A stretch of 64,000 nucleotides of DNA from Bosea vestrisii (GTDB lineage: Bacteria; Pseudomonadota; Alphaproteobacteria; Rhizobiales; Beijerinckiaceae): contig NZ_CP126308.1 in NCBI RefSeq assembly GCF_030144325.1, forward strand, positions 308,255 to 372,254, written 5' to 3'. The position numbers and the translations under genes are program-made. Below the pieces are notes generated by a model. That model ran no database searches, had not been told where the DNA came from, and worked only from the letters and a program-made list of their open reading frames with translations. Position 1 is the stretch's first letter. Each line of letters opens with the position of its first letter. Of this stretch, positions 17,967-26,453 are shown one piece after another.

Positions 17967-19888
17967 CGCAGTTCTCCTTCGGCATGGCTGACCAGCGCCG
18001 GCTTGAGCGCGGGCGCAGTGCCGCGCGCGATCGCGATGCGGCTCATCAGGATGGTGGCGCCGACCAGGGCGATGCCGGCGAGCCCGCGCTGCCAGACCGG
18101 CACGACGTAGCAAAGCGAGCACAGGCTGCCGGCGGTGACATAGGCGAGGCGCAGCCAGGCGGGCAACGGCCCCCAAGTGTAGCCGACGAGGCCGGCCGAG
18201 ATCAGCACCAGCCCGGTCGCGAGCGCGATGGCCGTCGAGACGATGTTGAACAGCGAGCCTTCGAGGATCAGGCCCGGCTCGTAGATATAGGCCATGCCGG
18301 TGACGAAGCCGCCGAGGGCGAAGCGGCAGGCATACCAGCCGGTCGTCATCGGCGGGGCGCCGGCGATGGTCGCCGCTGCATCGGCTACGGGCGCGACCGG
18401 CGGCGAGGCGTCGGCGAGGACGGCGAAATAGAAGATGAAGAGATGGATCGCGATCAGCGGCACGCCGTGCTCGGCGATCAGCGGCGCGCCGATGGCGGCG
18501 GTGATGATGTAGGCAGGCGTCGTCGGGATGCCGACGCCGAGGAACAGGCAGGTGCCGGCGATCAGCACCGCCAGCAGCAGCAGCGAGCCGCCGGCCGCCG
18601 CCTTGATCATGCCGGTGAAGGCGAGCAGCAGGCCGGTCGCGGTCAGCGCCGCGGTGATGATGCCGGCCGAGGTCACCGCGACCGCGATCATCGAGATCAG
18701 GAAGCCGCCGTCGCGTAGCGCGATGAAGAGCTCGCGCGGCCCCATGCGGGTATGGCTGCGTAGCGCCGCGACCACGACTGTCGCGATCGTCCCCCAGAAG
18801 GCAGCGAGATAGGGCGAGAAGCGCATCATCATCATCGTCACCAGCAAGGCGAGCGGCAGGACGAGATGGGCGTCGCGCGCGAGGTCGGACAGGCTGGGCA
18901 GCATGTGGCGCGGGATCGCGCCGATGCCGAGCTTCTTCGACTCGTAGTGAACCGCGGCGAGGATATTGACGTAGTAGAGCGCTGCGCCCATCGCCGCCGC
19001 GACGATAATCGCCGAATAGGGTACGGCGATCATCTCCGACATGATGAAGGCGGCCGCGCCCATCACCGGCGGCACCAGCGGCCCGCCGACGCTCGCCGCC
19101 GCCTCGATTCCGGCGGCGAAGACCGGCCGGAAGCCGAGCCGCTTCATCAGCGGGATCGACATCGAGCCGGTGACCACGACATTGGCGACGGAGGAGCCGC
19201 TCATCGTGCCGAACAGGGCCGAGGAGATCACCGCGACCTTGGCCGGCCCGCCGGTGAAGCGCCCGCCCGTGAGGGCACCGAAATTGCCGAAGAGCCGGCT
19301 CATGCCGCTCGCCTGCATCAGCGAGCCGAAGATCAGGAAAGAGGCGACGATGGTCGCGCTCATCACTGTCAGCGAGCCATAGAGACCGCTGCCGACCGAG
19401 AGGAAGTTGATCTCGGTGATGTGGGCGAAGGGCAACTCGCGATAATACCAGGCGCCCGGCAGGAGGTGGCAGATCGCCATGTAGCCGATCACCGCGAGGA
19501 CGAGGCCGGCGAGCGTGTAGGAGATCGAGCGTCGCGTCGCCTCGACCACGGTCGCGACCATGATCGTGCCGAGTACGTACTGCACCGGCGTCAACGGATC
19601 GATGAAGCTGGTGCGCTCGTAGATCTGTTCCTGATTCAGATAGATGTAGACGTTCGGCACGAAGGCGCAGATCGCCAGCACGAGGTCTAGGACGCTCGGC
19701 CGGCTCTTTGGGGAATGCTGGGTCGCGGGGAAGAGCAGGAAGACCGGCGGCACGAACAGCGCCAGATGGATCGCGGCGAGCTCCAGCGGCTCAGGGTAGC
19801 CGGTGCCGGCGAAATAGAGATGGACCAGCACCGCGGCCACCGACCACAGGCCGAGAAGAACGCCTGGAATTCCGTCTATCCGCCGCAT
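17963..19888 (-). CDS. TRAP transporter fused permease (DctQM/4TM-12TM type)
   Basis: A 641-residue polytopic protein combining the small and large TRAP permease subunits, the form that partners TAXI binding proteins. I use the ATG at 19888 (MRRIDGIPG), which begins just before the first membrane segment; upstream in-frame sequence is not protein-like. Conserved DctM features include GALTGGRFTGGPAKVAVISSALFGTMSGSSVAN and VGGPLVPPVMGAAAFIMSE, with a second repeat containing LGVGIPTTPAY and FYFAVLADASPPV. It is the first gene of the - strand operon ending with the TAXI binding protein. Confidence 0.92.
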   Translation of the reverse strand: MRRIDGIPGVLLGLWSVAAVLVHLYFAGTGYPEPLELAAIHLALFVPPVFLLFPATQHSPKSRPSVLDLVLAICAFVPNVYIYLNQEQIYERTSFIDPLTPVQYVLGTIMVATVVEATRRSISYTLAGLVLAVIGYMAICHLLPGAWYYRELPFAHITEINFLSVGSGLYGSLTVMSATIVASFLIFGSLMQASGMSRLFGNFGALTGGRFTGGPAKVAVISSALFGTMSGSSVANVVVTGSMSIPLMKRLGFRPVFAAGIEAAASVGGPLVPPVMGAAAFIMSEMIAVPYSAIIVAAAMGAALYYVNILAAVHYESKKLGIGAIPRHMLPSLSDLARDAHLVLPLALLVTMMMMRFSPYLAAFWGTIATVVVAALRSHTRMGPRELFIALRDGGFLISMIAVAVTSAGIITAALTATGLLLAFTGMIKAAAGGSLLLLAVLIAGTCLFLGVGIPTTPAYIITAAIGAPLIAEHGVPLIAIHLFIFYFAVLADASPPVAPVADAAATIAGAPPMTTGWYACRFALGGFVTGMAYIYEPGLILEGSLFNIVSTAIALATGLVLISAGLVGYTWGPLPAWLRLAYVTAGSLCSLCYVVPVWQRGLAGIALVGATILMSRIAIARGTAPALKPALVSHAEGELR

Positions 19889-19982
19889 CGTTCGTTGCCC
19901 CCGAGCGCAGCCGCCATGCCGGACATGCATCGACCAGAACCAGGGGAGGAACGTCGGACTTGACGTGTCCCTACTTTTGTCG

Positions 19983-19994
19983 ATTGCATACAAT
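19983..19994. promoter_or_regulatory. Candidate GntR (FCD) operator
   Basis: ATTGCATACAAT, arms ATTG and CAAT around CATA, in the 285-base gap between the divergent TRAP operon and the GntR gene. It resembles the ATTGTATACAAT-like sites of FCD-type GntR regulators. The assignment to the regulator at 20174 is inferred from position. Confidence 0.5.
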
Positions 19995-20173
19995 AATCAA
20001 GACAGCTAAGTTTCGTGTCGTCAATTCTCTTTGACGCGCAATTTTCGGAAAAAAATTCTCCGCACCGAATGGATCGTCCGTTCAGGCGGACAACTCCCGG
20101 TTGCCTGAAGAGTGAGTATGATCTTGCAGGGAATCGGGGATGCCGGGAGCGGCGCGAAAATGGAGGCGGAAGC

Positions 20174-20902
20174 GTGACGGTGCCGTTCAGCCTGCCGATG
20201 CTGGAAGCCTCAGTGCGACGTGTAGCGGCCCAGCCGCTGCCCCAGCAGATCGCAGCCCATCTGCGCGAGCTGATCATCCATGACGAGCTGAAGCCGGGGG
20301 AGCGCGTCCGCGAGCAGCCTCTGTCGCTGGAGCTCGCCGTGTCGCGCACGCCCTTGCGCGACGCCCTGAAGATCCTCGCGGTCGAGCGGCTCGTCGACCT
20401 GCACCCGAACCGCGGGGCGACTGTCGCCAATCCGAGCGTGGAACAGCTGCGCGACCTGCTGCGGGTCTACTCGACCATGGAGGGGCTTGGCGGGCAGGTG
20501 GCCTGCGAGCGTGCCGTGCAGGCCGATATCGATGCCGCCCACCGCTGGCACCAGGAGATGGTCGGGGCCTTCGAACGGCGCGACAAGCTCGGCTATTTCC
20601 GCGCCAACCAGGCCTTTCACCTCGGCATCATCGGCGCGTCGCGCAACGCCTCGCTGATCGAAGTGCACGGCCAGCTCAATCTGCGCCTGCACCGCGTGCG
20701 CTACCTCGCGATCATGCAGCGGAAGGACTGGACCTTCGTCAGCAACCAGCACGAGGCGATCATTGAGGCGCTCGACAAGCGCGACGGCGCTTTGCTCGGC
20801 CGGCTCCTCGTCGAGCATTTCTCCAGCGCCTGGCGGGCGCTGGACCTGCTCGAAGCCCAGCAGGCGACGCTGGCCGGCGCGCCTGCCGCAGCGCAGCTTT
20901 AA
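20174..20902 (+). CDS. GntR-family (FCD) transcriptional regulator
   Basis: A 242-residue regulator. The GTG at 20174 follows GGAGG by about 7 bases; an earlier in-frame ATG would add non-homologous residues. The N-terminal winged helix (about residues 15-85) contains PLPQQIAAHLRELI, ELAVSRTPLRDALKIL and LHPNRGATVA. The FCD ligand-binding domain (about 90-225) contains the paired conserved segments RANQAFHLGIIGASRN and NQHEAIIEALDKRD with metal-binding His/Asp candidates. It is transcribed away from the TRAP operon and is followed 16 bases later by the BisC-type gene, so it may control both. Confidence 0.92.
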   Translation: MTVPFSLPMLEASVRRVAAQPLPQQIAAHLRELIIHDELKPGERVREQPLSLELAVSRTPLRDALKILAVERLVDLHPNRGATVANPSVEQLRDLLRVYSTMEGLGGQVACERAVQADIDAAHRWHQEMVGAFERRDKLGYFRANQAFHLGIIGASRNASLIEVHGQLNLRLHRVRYLAIMQRKDWTFVSNQHEAIIEALDKRDGALLGRLLVEHFSSAWRALDLLEAQQATLAGAPAAAQL

Positions 20903-20918
20903 AACGCCGGAGGACGAG

Positions 20919-23255
20919 ATGCTGCCGCAGCCCGACCGACCGACACTGGCGACACATTGGGGTACCTACCGGGTCCGGATGGAGGCGGGGCGTCCCGTCG
21001 CGCTCGACCCTTTCGAGGCCGATCCCGACCCCTCGCCGATCGCCTCGGCGATGCTGGAGGCGCGTACCGCCCCGGCGCGTATCCTGCGGCCGGCGGTGCG
21101 GCGCTCCTTCCTGGAACGGGGTCATGCCGCCGGCGGGGAGGGGCGCGGCGGCGAGCCCTTCGTCGAAGTGGGCTGGGATGAGGCGCTGGCGCTCGTCGCA
21201 GGCGAGCTCGACCGGGTGCGCAGCCGGCATGGCAACGGCGCGATCTATGGCGGCTCCTATGGCTGGGCCAGCGCCGGGCGTTTCCACCATGCGCAGAGCC
21301 AGGTCCACCGCTTCCTCAACACCATCGGTGGCTATACCCGTTCGGTCCAGAACTACTCCTTCGCCGCCGCCGACACGATCCTCCCGCATGTGATCGGCGA
21401 TCGCCGGGGCCTCGCCGGCGGCCATACGCCCTGGCGGCTGTTGGCCGGGCATGCAGAACTGATCGTGATGTTCGGCGGCGCCTCGCCGAAGAATGCGCAG
21501 GTCTCCTCCGGCGGGCTCAGCCGCCACGCGTTGCGCGAGGGCATCCTGGCCTGCCGCGACAAGGGCGCCGAGCTGGTCTCGATCAGCCCGATCCGTGACG
21601 ACACGGCGCTGGAGGCGGGCGCGCAATGGTGGGCGCCGCGACCGCAATCGGATGTCGCGCTGATGCTCGGCCTTTGCCACACGCTACTGAGCGAGAACCT
21701 TCACGATCGCGGCTTCCTCACGCGCTGCACCACCGGTTTCGACAAGGTCGAGGCCTATCTGACCGGCGCTGCCGACGGCACGCCCAAGACGGCGGACTGG
21801 GCCTCGGCGCTCTGCGAGGTTCCGGCCGACGACATCCGCGCGCTCGCCCGCAAGATGGCGGCGAAGCGGACCTTCGTCATGATGTCCTGGTCGCTGCAGC
21901 GCGCCGACCATGGCGAGCAGCCCTATTGGATGGCGATCACGCTTGCGGCGATGCTCGGCCAGATCGGCCTGCCGGGTGGCGGCTTCGGCTTCGGCTACGG
22001 CTCGGTCAACGGCGTCGGCAATGCCGCGCAGGAGATCACCTGGCCGTCGCTGTCGCAGGGCGACAATCCGGTCGCCGACTTCATCCCGGTCGCGCGCATC
22101 GCCGACATGCTGCTCGATCCCGGCGGGGCCTATGACTTCAACGGCGAGCGCCGGGTCTACCCCGATATCAAGCTGGTCTACTGGGCCGGCGGCAACCCGT
22201 TCCATCATCATCAGGACCTGAATCGCCTGGTCTGCGCCTGGCAGCGGCCGCAGACGATCATCGTGCACGAGCCCTGGTGGACGGCGACCGCCCGCCATGC
22301 CGACATCGTCCTGCCCGTCACCACCCAGCTCGAGCGCAACGACATCGTCTGCGCCAATCGCGACCTGATGCTGGCGGCGTCGCACAAGGCGGTGGATCCG
22401 GCCGGCGAGGCGCGCGACGACTACGCGATCTTCTCCGGCCTTGCCGCACGGCTCGGCGTCGAAGAGGCTTTTACCGAGGGGCGCGACGAGGAGAGCTGGC
22501 TGCGCCAGCTCTACGGGCTGGCGCGCCAGCGCATCGCCGCGGCCAATCTCGACATTCCGGATTTCGACAGCTTCTGGCGCCAGGGCGTGACCCTGCTACC
22601 GGAGCCGGAAAACGTGAAGCCGCTGCTGGCCGATTTCCGGGCCGATCCACCGGTGCATCGGCTTGCAACGCCCTCCGGGCTGATCGAGCTCTTTTCCGAG
22701 CGGATCGCCAGTTTCGGCTACGAGGATTGCCTGGGTCACGCCGCCTGGCTGCCGTCGCAGGAATGGCTGGGCGCAGCCGCAGCGGAGCGCTTTCCGCTGC
22801 ATCTGATCTCGAACCAGCCGGTGACCAAGCTACACAGCCAGTACGACCATGGCAGTCAAGCCCGCGACAGCAAGATCGCCGGGCGCGAGCCGGTGCGGAT
22901 GCATCCGCAGGACGCAGCAAGCCGAGGCATGAAGGATGGCGACGTCGTCCGGATCTTCAATGATCGCGGCGCCTGCCTCGCCGGCCTGCGCGTTTCGGAC
23001 GCGCTGCGCCCCGGCGTGGTGCAGCTCTCGACGGGGGCATGGTTCGATCCGCTCGAGCCTGGCAGGCCGGGAACGCTCGACAAGCATGGCAACCCGAACG
23101 TGCTGACGCCCGATCGCGGCACCTCGCGGCTGGGGCAGGGGCCGAGCGCCCATTCCTGCCTCGTCGAGATCGAAGCCTATCGCGGGCCGCTGCCCGAGAT
23201 CACCAGTTATGCGCCGCCTGCAATCGTGCCGGCGGGCGTCGAAAAACCCGAATGA
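20919..23255 (+). CDS. Molybdopterin-dependent oxidoreductase, BisC/TorZ type
   Basis: A 778-residue bis-MGD enzyme of the DMSO-reductase family. The ATG at 20919 has GGAGGACGAG upstream. The Mo-ligand serine region is recognisable as YGGSYGWASAGRFHHAQSQVHRFLN (given here only as the family block near residue 105). No Tat signal precedes it, which fits the cytoplasmic biotin/methionine sulfoxide reductase BisC rather than periplasmic TorA/DorA. No N-terminal [4Fe-4S] Cys motif is seen, as expected. It is followed by a coupled ridA gene. Possible roles are reduction of an S- or N-oxide of the imported compound. Confidence 0.88.
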   Translation: MLPQPDRPTLATHWGTYRVRMEAGRPVALDPFEADPDPSPIASAMLEARTAPARILRPAVRRSFLERGHAAGGEGRGGEPFVEVGWDEALALVAGELDRVRSRHGNGAIYGGSYGWASAGRFHHAQSQVHRFLNTIGGYTRSVQNYSFAAADTILPHVIGDRRGLAGGHTPWRLLAGHAELIVMFGGASPKNAQVSSGGLSRHALREGILACRDKGAELVSISPIRDDTALEAGAQWWAPRPQSDVALMLGLCHTLLSENLHDRGFLTRCTTGFDKVEAYLTGAADGTPKTADWASALCEVPADDIRALARKMAAKRTFVMMSWSLQRADHGEQPYWMAITLAAMLGQIGLPGGGFGFGYGSVNGVGNAAQEITWPSLSQGDNPVADFIPVARIADMLLDPGGAYDFNGERRVYPDIKLVYWAGGNPFHHHQDLNRLVCAWQRPQTIIVHEPWWTATARHADIVLPVTTQLERNDIVCANRDLMLAASHKAVDPAGEARDDYAIFSGLAARLGVEEAFTEGRDEESWLRQLYGLARQRIAAANLDIPDFDSFWRQGVTLLPEPENVKPLLADFRADPPVHRLATPSGLIELFSERIASFGYEDCLGHAAWLPSQEWLGAAAAERFPLHLISNQPVTKLHSQYDHGSQARDSKIAGREPVRMHPQDAASRGMKDGDVVRIFNDRGACLAGLRVSDALRPGVVQLSTGAWFDPLEPGRPGTLDKHGNPNVLTPDRGTSRLGQGPSAHSCLVEIEAYRGPLPEITSYAPPAIVPAGVEKPE

Positions 23256-23620
23256 GGATAGCCGTGTCGACGACCGAGATCCGCCGCATCGATTCCAATG
23301 GCCGCCGCAGCCGCGTCGTCGTCCATAATGGCACGCTGCATTTCGCCGGCCAGGTCGCCGACGATTTCAGCGGCGACATCGGCCAGCAGACACAGCAAGC
23401 GCTCGCCCGCATCGACAAGCTACTGGCCGAGGGGGGCAGCGAGCGCAGCAAGGTCCTCAGCGCCACGATCTGGCTCAAGGACATGGCCGATTATGCCGGG
23501 ATGAACGCAGTCTGGGACCGCTGGATCGATCCCGACCACGCTCCGGCCCGTTGCTGCGGAGTCGTCGAGATGGCCGATCCCAGGATCAAGGTCGAAATCA
23601 TCCTGACGGCGGCGCAGTGA
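23252..23620 (+). CDS. RidA/YjgF/UK114 family protein
   Basis: A 122-residue RidA-family protein, which hydrolyses reactive enamine or imine intermediates. The ATG at 23252 overlaps the upstream stop (ATGA); a GTG at 23264 with GAGGA upstream is an alternative start. Visible blocks are LHFAGQVADDFSGDIGQQTQQALARIDKLLAEGGS, summarised as the VA-D and Q-T-Q-L pattern, and ARCCGVVEMADPRIKVEI. The active-site Arg expected before the last strand appears as R in PARCCGV, with Cys neighbours instead of the usual R-x-C spacing. It probably clears imines made by the amino-acid dehydrogenase encoded on the other strand. Confidence 0.88.
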   Translation: MRIAVSTTEIRRIDSNGRRSRVVVHNGTLHFAGQVADDFSGDIGQQTQQALARIDKLLAEGGSERSKVLSATIWLKDMADYAGMNAVWDRWIDPDHAPARCCGVVEMADPRIKVEIILTAAQ

Positions 23621-23671
23621 TGCGGACATCGACCGTCAGGCCGTGGCCCCTTCTGGATCAAAGTCAAATGC

Positions 23672-23691
23672 CGGGTCACAAGCCCGTTTTT
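23672..23691 (+). terminator. Possible rho-independent terminator after ridA
   Basis: CGGG and CCCG can pair around a 7-base loop and are followed directly by TTTTT. A second hairpin (GAGCGC/GCGCTC, 23695-23712) follows. Placement 50 bases after ridA suits a terminator, but the first stem is short. Confidence 0.4.
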
Positions 23692-23902
23692 ATTGAGCGC
23701 TTGCCGGCGCTCATTTGATATCGGCTCAGACTAAATTCAGTCGGGCCATGCGATCAAAAGAGCTTCAAGGCAGGCTTGCGCCACTTTCAGACATTGGGAT
23801 CCCGCCCGGAAGCGGACATTCAAACGAGCGCGCCTTGAGAGTGGTCAAGACTGGGTGTTAGAATTCGTGGAGCGATTTCTTGACGGAAAAGCGCGGGATC
23901 GA

Positions 23903-24226
23903 ATGGAGCTGCACATCAGCATTTCCGGACGGGTCCAGGGAGTTGGCTACCGGCAATGGTTCCGCGGCCGCGCCCTCACAGCTGGCGTAAGCGGTTGGGT
24001 GCGCAACTGCGTAGACGGCACCGTGGAAGCAGCGCTTTCCGGTCCAGCCGAAAGTGTCGAGCGATTAGTTCTTGAGGCGCGGCAGGGCCCCTGCGGCGCA
24101 GATGTCGAGGATATTCGTCGCCTAGAAGCTGCACCGCCGCGGTTGGATGGCGGCGGCCAGACCTTCTTCATTGCCGCGACCGATAGCTTTCCACGACAAG
24201 GGCGTGATATTCCTCATTCGCCTTAG
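23903..24226 (+). CDS. acyP: Acylphosphatase
   Basis: A 107-residue acylphosphatase, hydrolysing acyl phosphates. I choose the ATG at 23903, which puts the family start MELHISISGRVQGVGYRQWF at residue 1. The catalytic Arg is in GVGYR and the catalytic Asn in GWVRNCVDGTVE. The last 15 or so residues extend beyond the family's usual end. It stands alone between ridA and the accessory island, without an obvious operon partner. No strong ribosome site is visible. Confidence 0.88.
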   Translation: MELHISISGRVQGVGYRQWFRGRALTAGVSGWVRNCVDGTVEAALSGPAESVERLVLEARQGPCGADVEDIRRLEAAPPRLDGGGQTFFIAATDSFPRQGRDIPHSP

Positions 24227-24601
24227 CCAGTCGCCCTTGAAGTCCGGAGAGTTCGAGGAATTCGCCGACCCTGTAGGGCAGGGCCTCGATGCGCCAGTTG
24301 CAGACCTTCGTTCACGGCCAGCAAGCGGACATTCGTACACTGGGAACGGGCGTTGGTTCGGTGACTTCATAGGGATCGTCGAGCGCAGCGTCAGCTTCAG
24401 GGAGCCGTTAAGAGCCGTGACGCGCCCCTTCAGCTTCGGCAGCTCGGGCGCCTAGTTGGTTTTCATCTCGGTGGGCTCGTTCTGAAACTCGAACTTGGCC
24501 ACGGCATTGGCGAGCGGCTTAAACATCGAGTTGCCCTTACGCGCCGGACAATCACCTCTGAAAGCTGCTATTCAGCGCCGAATGGATCGGGAGGAGCGCG
24601 A
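24227..24601. other. Intergenic stretch with degenerate sequence
   Basis: About 375 bases before the nuclease gene. Short open stretches occur on the - strand but none has family features or a ribosome site. AGCGGACATTCG at 24322-24333 repeats a motif seen near 12052 and 23811. GGGAGGAG just before 24602 is the ribosome site of the next gene. Confidence 0.4.
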
Positions 24602-25474
24602 ATGTCGGGTCGTGAGGAGCAGCTGTTGACTGCCAGCATCCAGGAGGCGCTGCACAAGGCTGGACTTGCCGAGGACAAGATCGGGGAGATCCTGGCCCGC
24701 ACCAACGGCGATCCTGACGAGACAGAGAGCGAGCGGAAGTGGGATGCCGAGACGATGCTTCAGTACCATGTCGAGCAGCTGTATCGGGACGTTGGCATCC
24801 TCGCGGAGCGACTCAGCCTGCCACAGTTGGCCAAGGACATCCGAAAGGAGCGCAAGCGCCTGAAGCCGGCGAAGATGGTCGACATGGGCGTCACGCCAGA
24901 CGGGGACTTCTACAGCACCACGCTCGGAAAACTGCGCGGCTACTTCAGATCGCTGTCGACCATCACGAAGGCCGGCGCCGTCAGCGGCCTGCAAGTGTTC
25001 CAGACAATTCTGGAAAACACCGCGATCATCATCCACGAGTCGAGGATTGACGCCAGCAACGAGGCGAAAGTCAGAAACGAGGTACTCAAGGTTCTGCGCT
25101 ATTCGTTTCGGGATACGCTCAAAGAGGTCTCGGCGGCCAAGACATTTAAGGTCTACAAGCCGGATATCGGCGTTGCTTCATTGATGGCCGCCGTCGAATA
25201 CAAGTACGTTGACTCGGAGACGGCGCTGAAGAAGGCGCTCGACGACATTTACGCCGATATGCGTGGCTACAGCGGGCACTACGACTGGCGGACATTTTAT
25301 GCGGTCATCTACATGACCGCGCCCTTTGCCCATCAAAAGGAATGGGAGGAAGAGTTCCGGTTCGCCAAGGCTGACGTCAACTGGACGCCGATCATTGTCA
25401 ACGGGCCCGGCGAACGGAAGCGGAAGCCGAGAGCGCCCAGGTCCGACCTCGCGGCCGCGACTACGATGACTTAG
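24602..25474 (+). CDS. PD-(D/E)XK-type nuclease-like protein
   Basis: A 290-residue protein starting at an ATG preceded by GGGAGGAG. The first 100 residues are charged and helical. The C-terminal half has a restriction-endonuclease-like core: helix EAKVRNEVLKVLRYSF, then KPDIGVASLMAAVEYKYV, giving candidate catalytic residues Asp188, Glu199 and Lys201 (D-x10-E-x-K), followed by a helix (ALKKALDDIYADMRGYS) and a strand (TFYAVIYMT). This pattern resembles the DpnII/MboI-like branch of the superfamily. No methyltransferase is adjacent, so it is not an ordinary restriction pair. As the first gene of the accessory island it could be a nucleic-acid-cleaving effector. Confidence 0.7.
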   Translation: MSGREEQLLTASIQEALHKAGLAEDKIGEILARTNGDPDETESERKWDAETMLQYHVEQLYRDVGILAERLSLPQLAKDIRKERKRLKPAKMVDMGVTPDGDFYSTTLGKLRGYFRSLSTITKAGAVSGLQVFQTILENTAIIIHESRIDASNEAKVRNEVLKVLRYSFRDTLKEVSAAKTFKVYKPDIGVASLMAAVEYKYVDSETALKKALDDIYADMRGYSGHYDWRTFYAVIYMTAPFAHQKEWEEEFRFAKADVNWTPIIVNGPGERKRKPRAPRSDLAAATTMT

Positions 25475-25528
25475 AGGGCACCTACTTCCGCCTGGATCGG
25501 AGGATGCAGCAGGCCAGCCAGATGAAAC

Positions 25529-25912
25529 CTATGGATTGGTCGCCCCTTTGGAGTTGGTGGCCTGGCGGATTTCAGCCAATTGTATGAGCAGCTGAAATAG
25601 ACGATCGGCATCCTCCGGCGTTTGATCCCAAAGCTTGTAAAGGCCGTTCTGGAGACGTTGGAAATGAGGATTGACGGTCGGCAGTCCATCCTGAGGGGCT
25701 TCCGTTTTCAGCCCCAGCGCTTTGCAAATCTGCACCACGTTCTGGCTTACTGTCTTGAACTGGCCGCGGCAGATGCGGCTGGCCTGGCTGACGTCGACGT
25801 CGGCGGCACGCGCAATTTCGGAATACGACAGCCCTGAATCAGCGACCCGTTGCTGGATCGCAGCAACGAGTTTGCCCCTTGTCTTGCTGTCAATTTTCAT
25901 GCATATTTGCAT
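25529..25912 (-). CDS. XRE-family helix-turn-helix regulator
   Basis: A small DNA-binding protein with a Cro/CI-type HTH: LSYSEIARAADVDVSQASRIC is the helix-turn-helix, preceded by LVAAIQQRVADSG and followed by VVQICKALGL. The C-terminal 50 residues are helical. Three starts are possible: TTG 25936, ATG 25912 and ATG 25900. None has a clear ribosome site, and a leaderless start is conceivable. It diverges from the NADAR gene, and the gap between them holds repeated TATTTGCA boxes, so it probably represses itself and the NADAR gene. It converges on the nuclease gene. Confidence 0.85.
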   Translation of the reverse strand: MQICMKIDSKTRGKLVAAIQQRVADSGLSYSEIARAADVDVSQASRICRGQFKTVSQNVVQICKALGLKTEAPQDGLPTVNPHFQRLQNGLYKLWDQTPEDADRLFQLLIQLAEIRQATNSKGATNP

Positions 25913-25938
25913 AAGATAGTTTCTGCTTATTTGCAAGG
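25900..25938. promoter_or_regulatory. Repeated TATTTGCA boxes, candidate XRE operator
   Basis: TGCATATTTGCATAAG (25900-25915) and TTATTTGCAAGG (25927-25938) share the core TATTTGCA with the same orientation, offset by 24 bases. The first also contains two TGCA half-sites four bases apart. They overlap the possible starts of the XRE gene and lie just before the NADAR gene, as an autoregulatory operator would. Confidence 0.5.
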
Positions 25939-25948
25939 ATCCGGGAGC

Positions 25949-26452
25949 ATGGCAGAGCGGGCTGAGATCAAATTCTACAGGGCAAGCGACAAGCCCTACG
26001 GCCCATTCAGCAATCTGTTCCGGCGCCCGGTTGAGTTTGAGGGTGAGATCTACCCGACCTCAGAGCACGCCTATCAGGCCGGGAAGGCGCGAAAGGAAGC
26101 CGTAAAGAAATGGCTGATGGCAGCGCCGTCGCCAGCGCTGCTGGCAATGGCCGCGCACGGTCTCTACTATTGGGATGTCGCGCCCGGTTGGTCGCGGACC
26201 AAATTCGACCGGATGCGTCGCATTCTGCGCGCGAAATTCACCCAGCACGCCGACTTTCGTGAGCTCCTGCTTGGGACAGGAGATGCCCGACTGGTAGAAG
26301 CCGCCACCGAAGACAACCCGGTCAACCGCCTGTGGGGCGAAGTGAACGGGGTCGGCGAGAATATGCTCGGCAAGATGCTGATGGAGCTACGGTCGGAATT
26401 GTCCGCGGCCGAAATGCAGCAGCCTCAATCCGGCTTGGTTGCTGCGGAATAG
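25949..26452 (+). CDS. NADAR domain protein (YbiA/DUF1768 family)
   Basis: A 167-residue NADAR-family protein. Family members cleave N-glycosidic bonds, either in riboflavin-pathway intermediates (YbiA-like) or in ADP-ribosylated guanine of nucleic acids. Conserved blocks are KPYGPFSNLF (residues 15-24), YPTSEHAYQAGKA (35-47, with Glu39 and His40), a middle W...K...M...L..KF segment, GTGDARLVEA, and WGEVNGVGENMLGKMLM. AAGGA at 25934-25938 is the likely ribosome site. It converges with the PfkB gene with only one base between stops, so no terminator separates them. Its presence beside a PRTase and sugar kinase suggests handling of a ribosyl compound. Confidence 0.88.
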   Translation: MAERAEIKFYRASDKPYGPFSNLFRRPVEFEGEIYPTSEHAYQAGKARKEAVKKWLMAAPSPALLAMAAHGLYYWDVAPGWSRTKFDRMRRILRAKFTQHADFRELLLGTGDARLVEAATEDNPVNRLWGEVNGVGENMLGKMLMELRSELSAAEMQQPQSGLVAAE

Positions 26453-26453
26453 G

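Noticed and set aside
12323..19888. Hydrogen cyanide synthase for the HcnABC-like genes
   Set aside because: The same subunit layout is shared by opine and D-amino-acid dehydrogenases, and the transporter and racemase context fits those better.
24227..24601. Small - strand reading frame with ELPKLKGRVTALNGS-like text before the nuclease gene
   Set aside because: A stop interrupts it, it has no start with a ribosome site, and I do not recognise a family.
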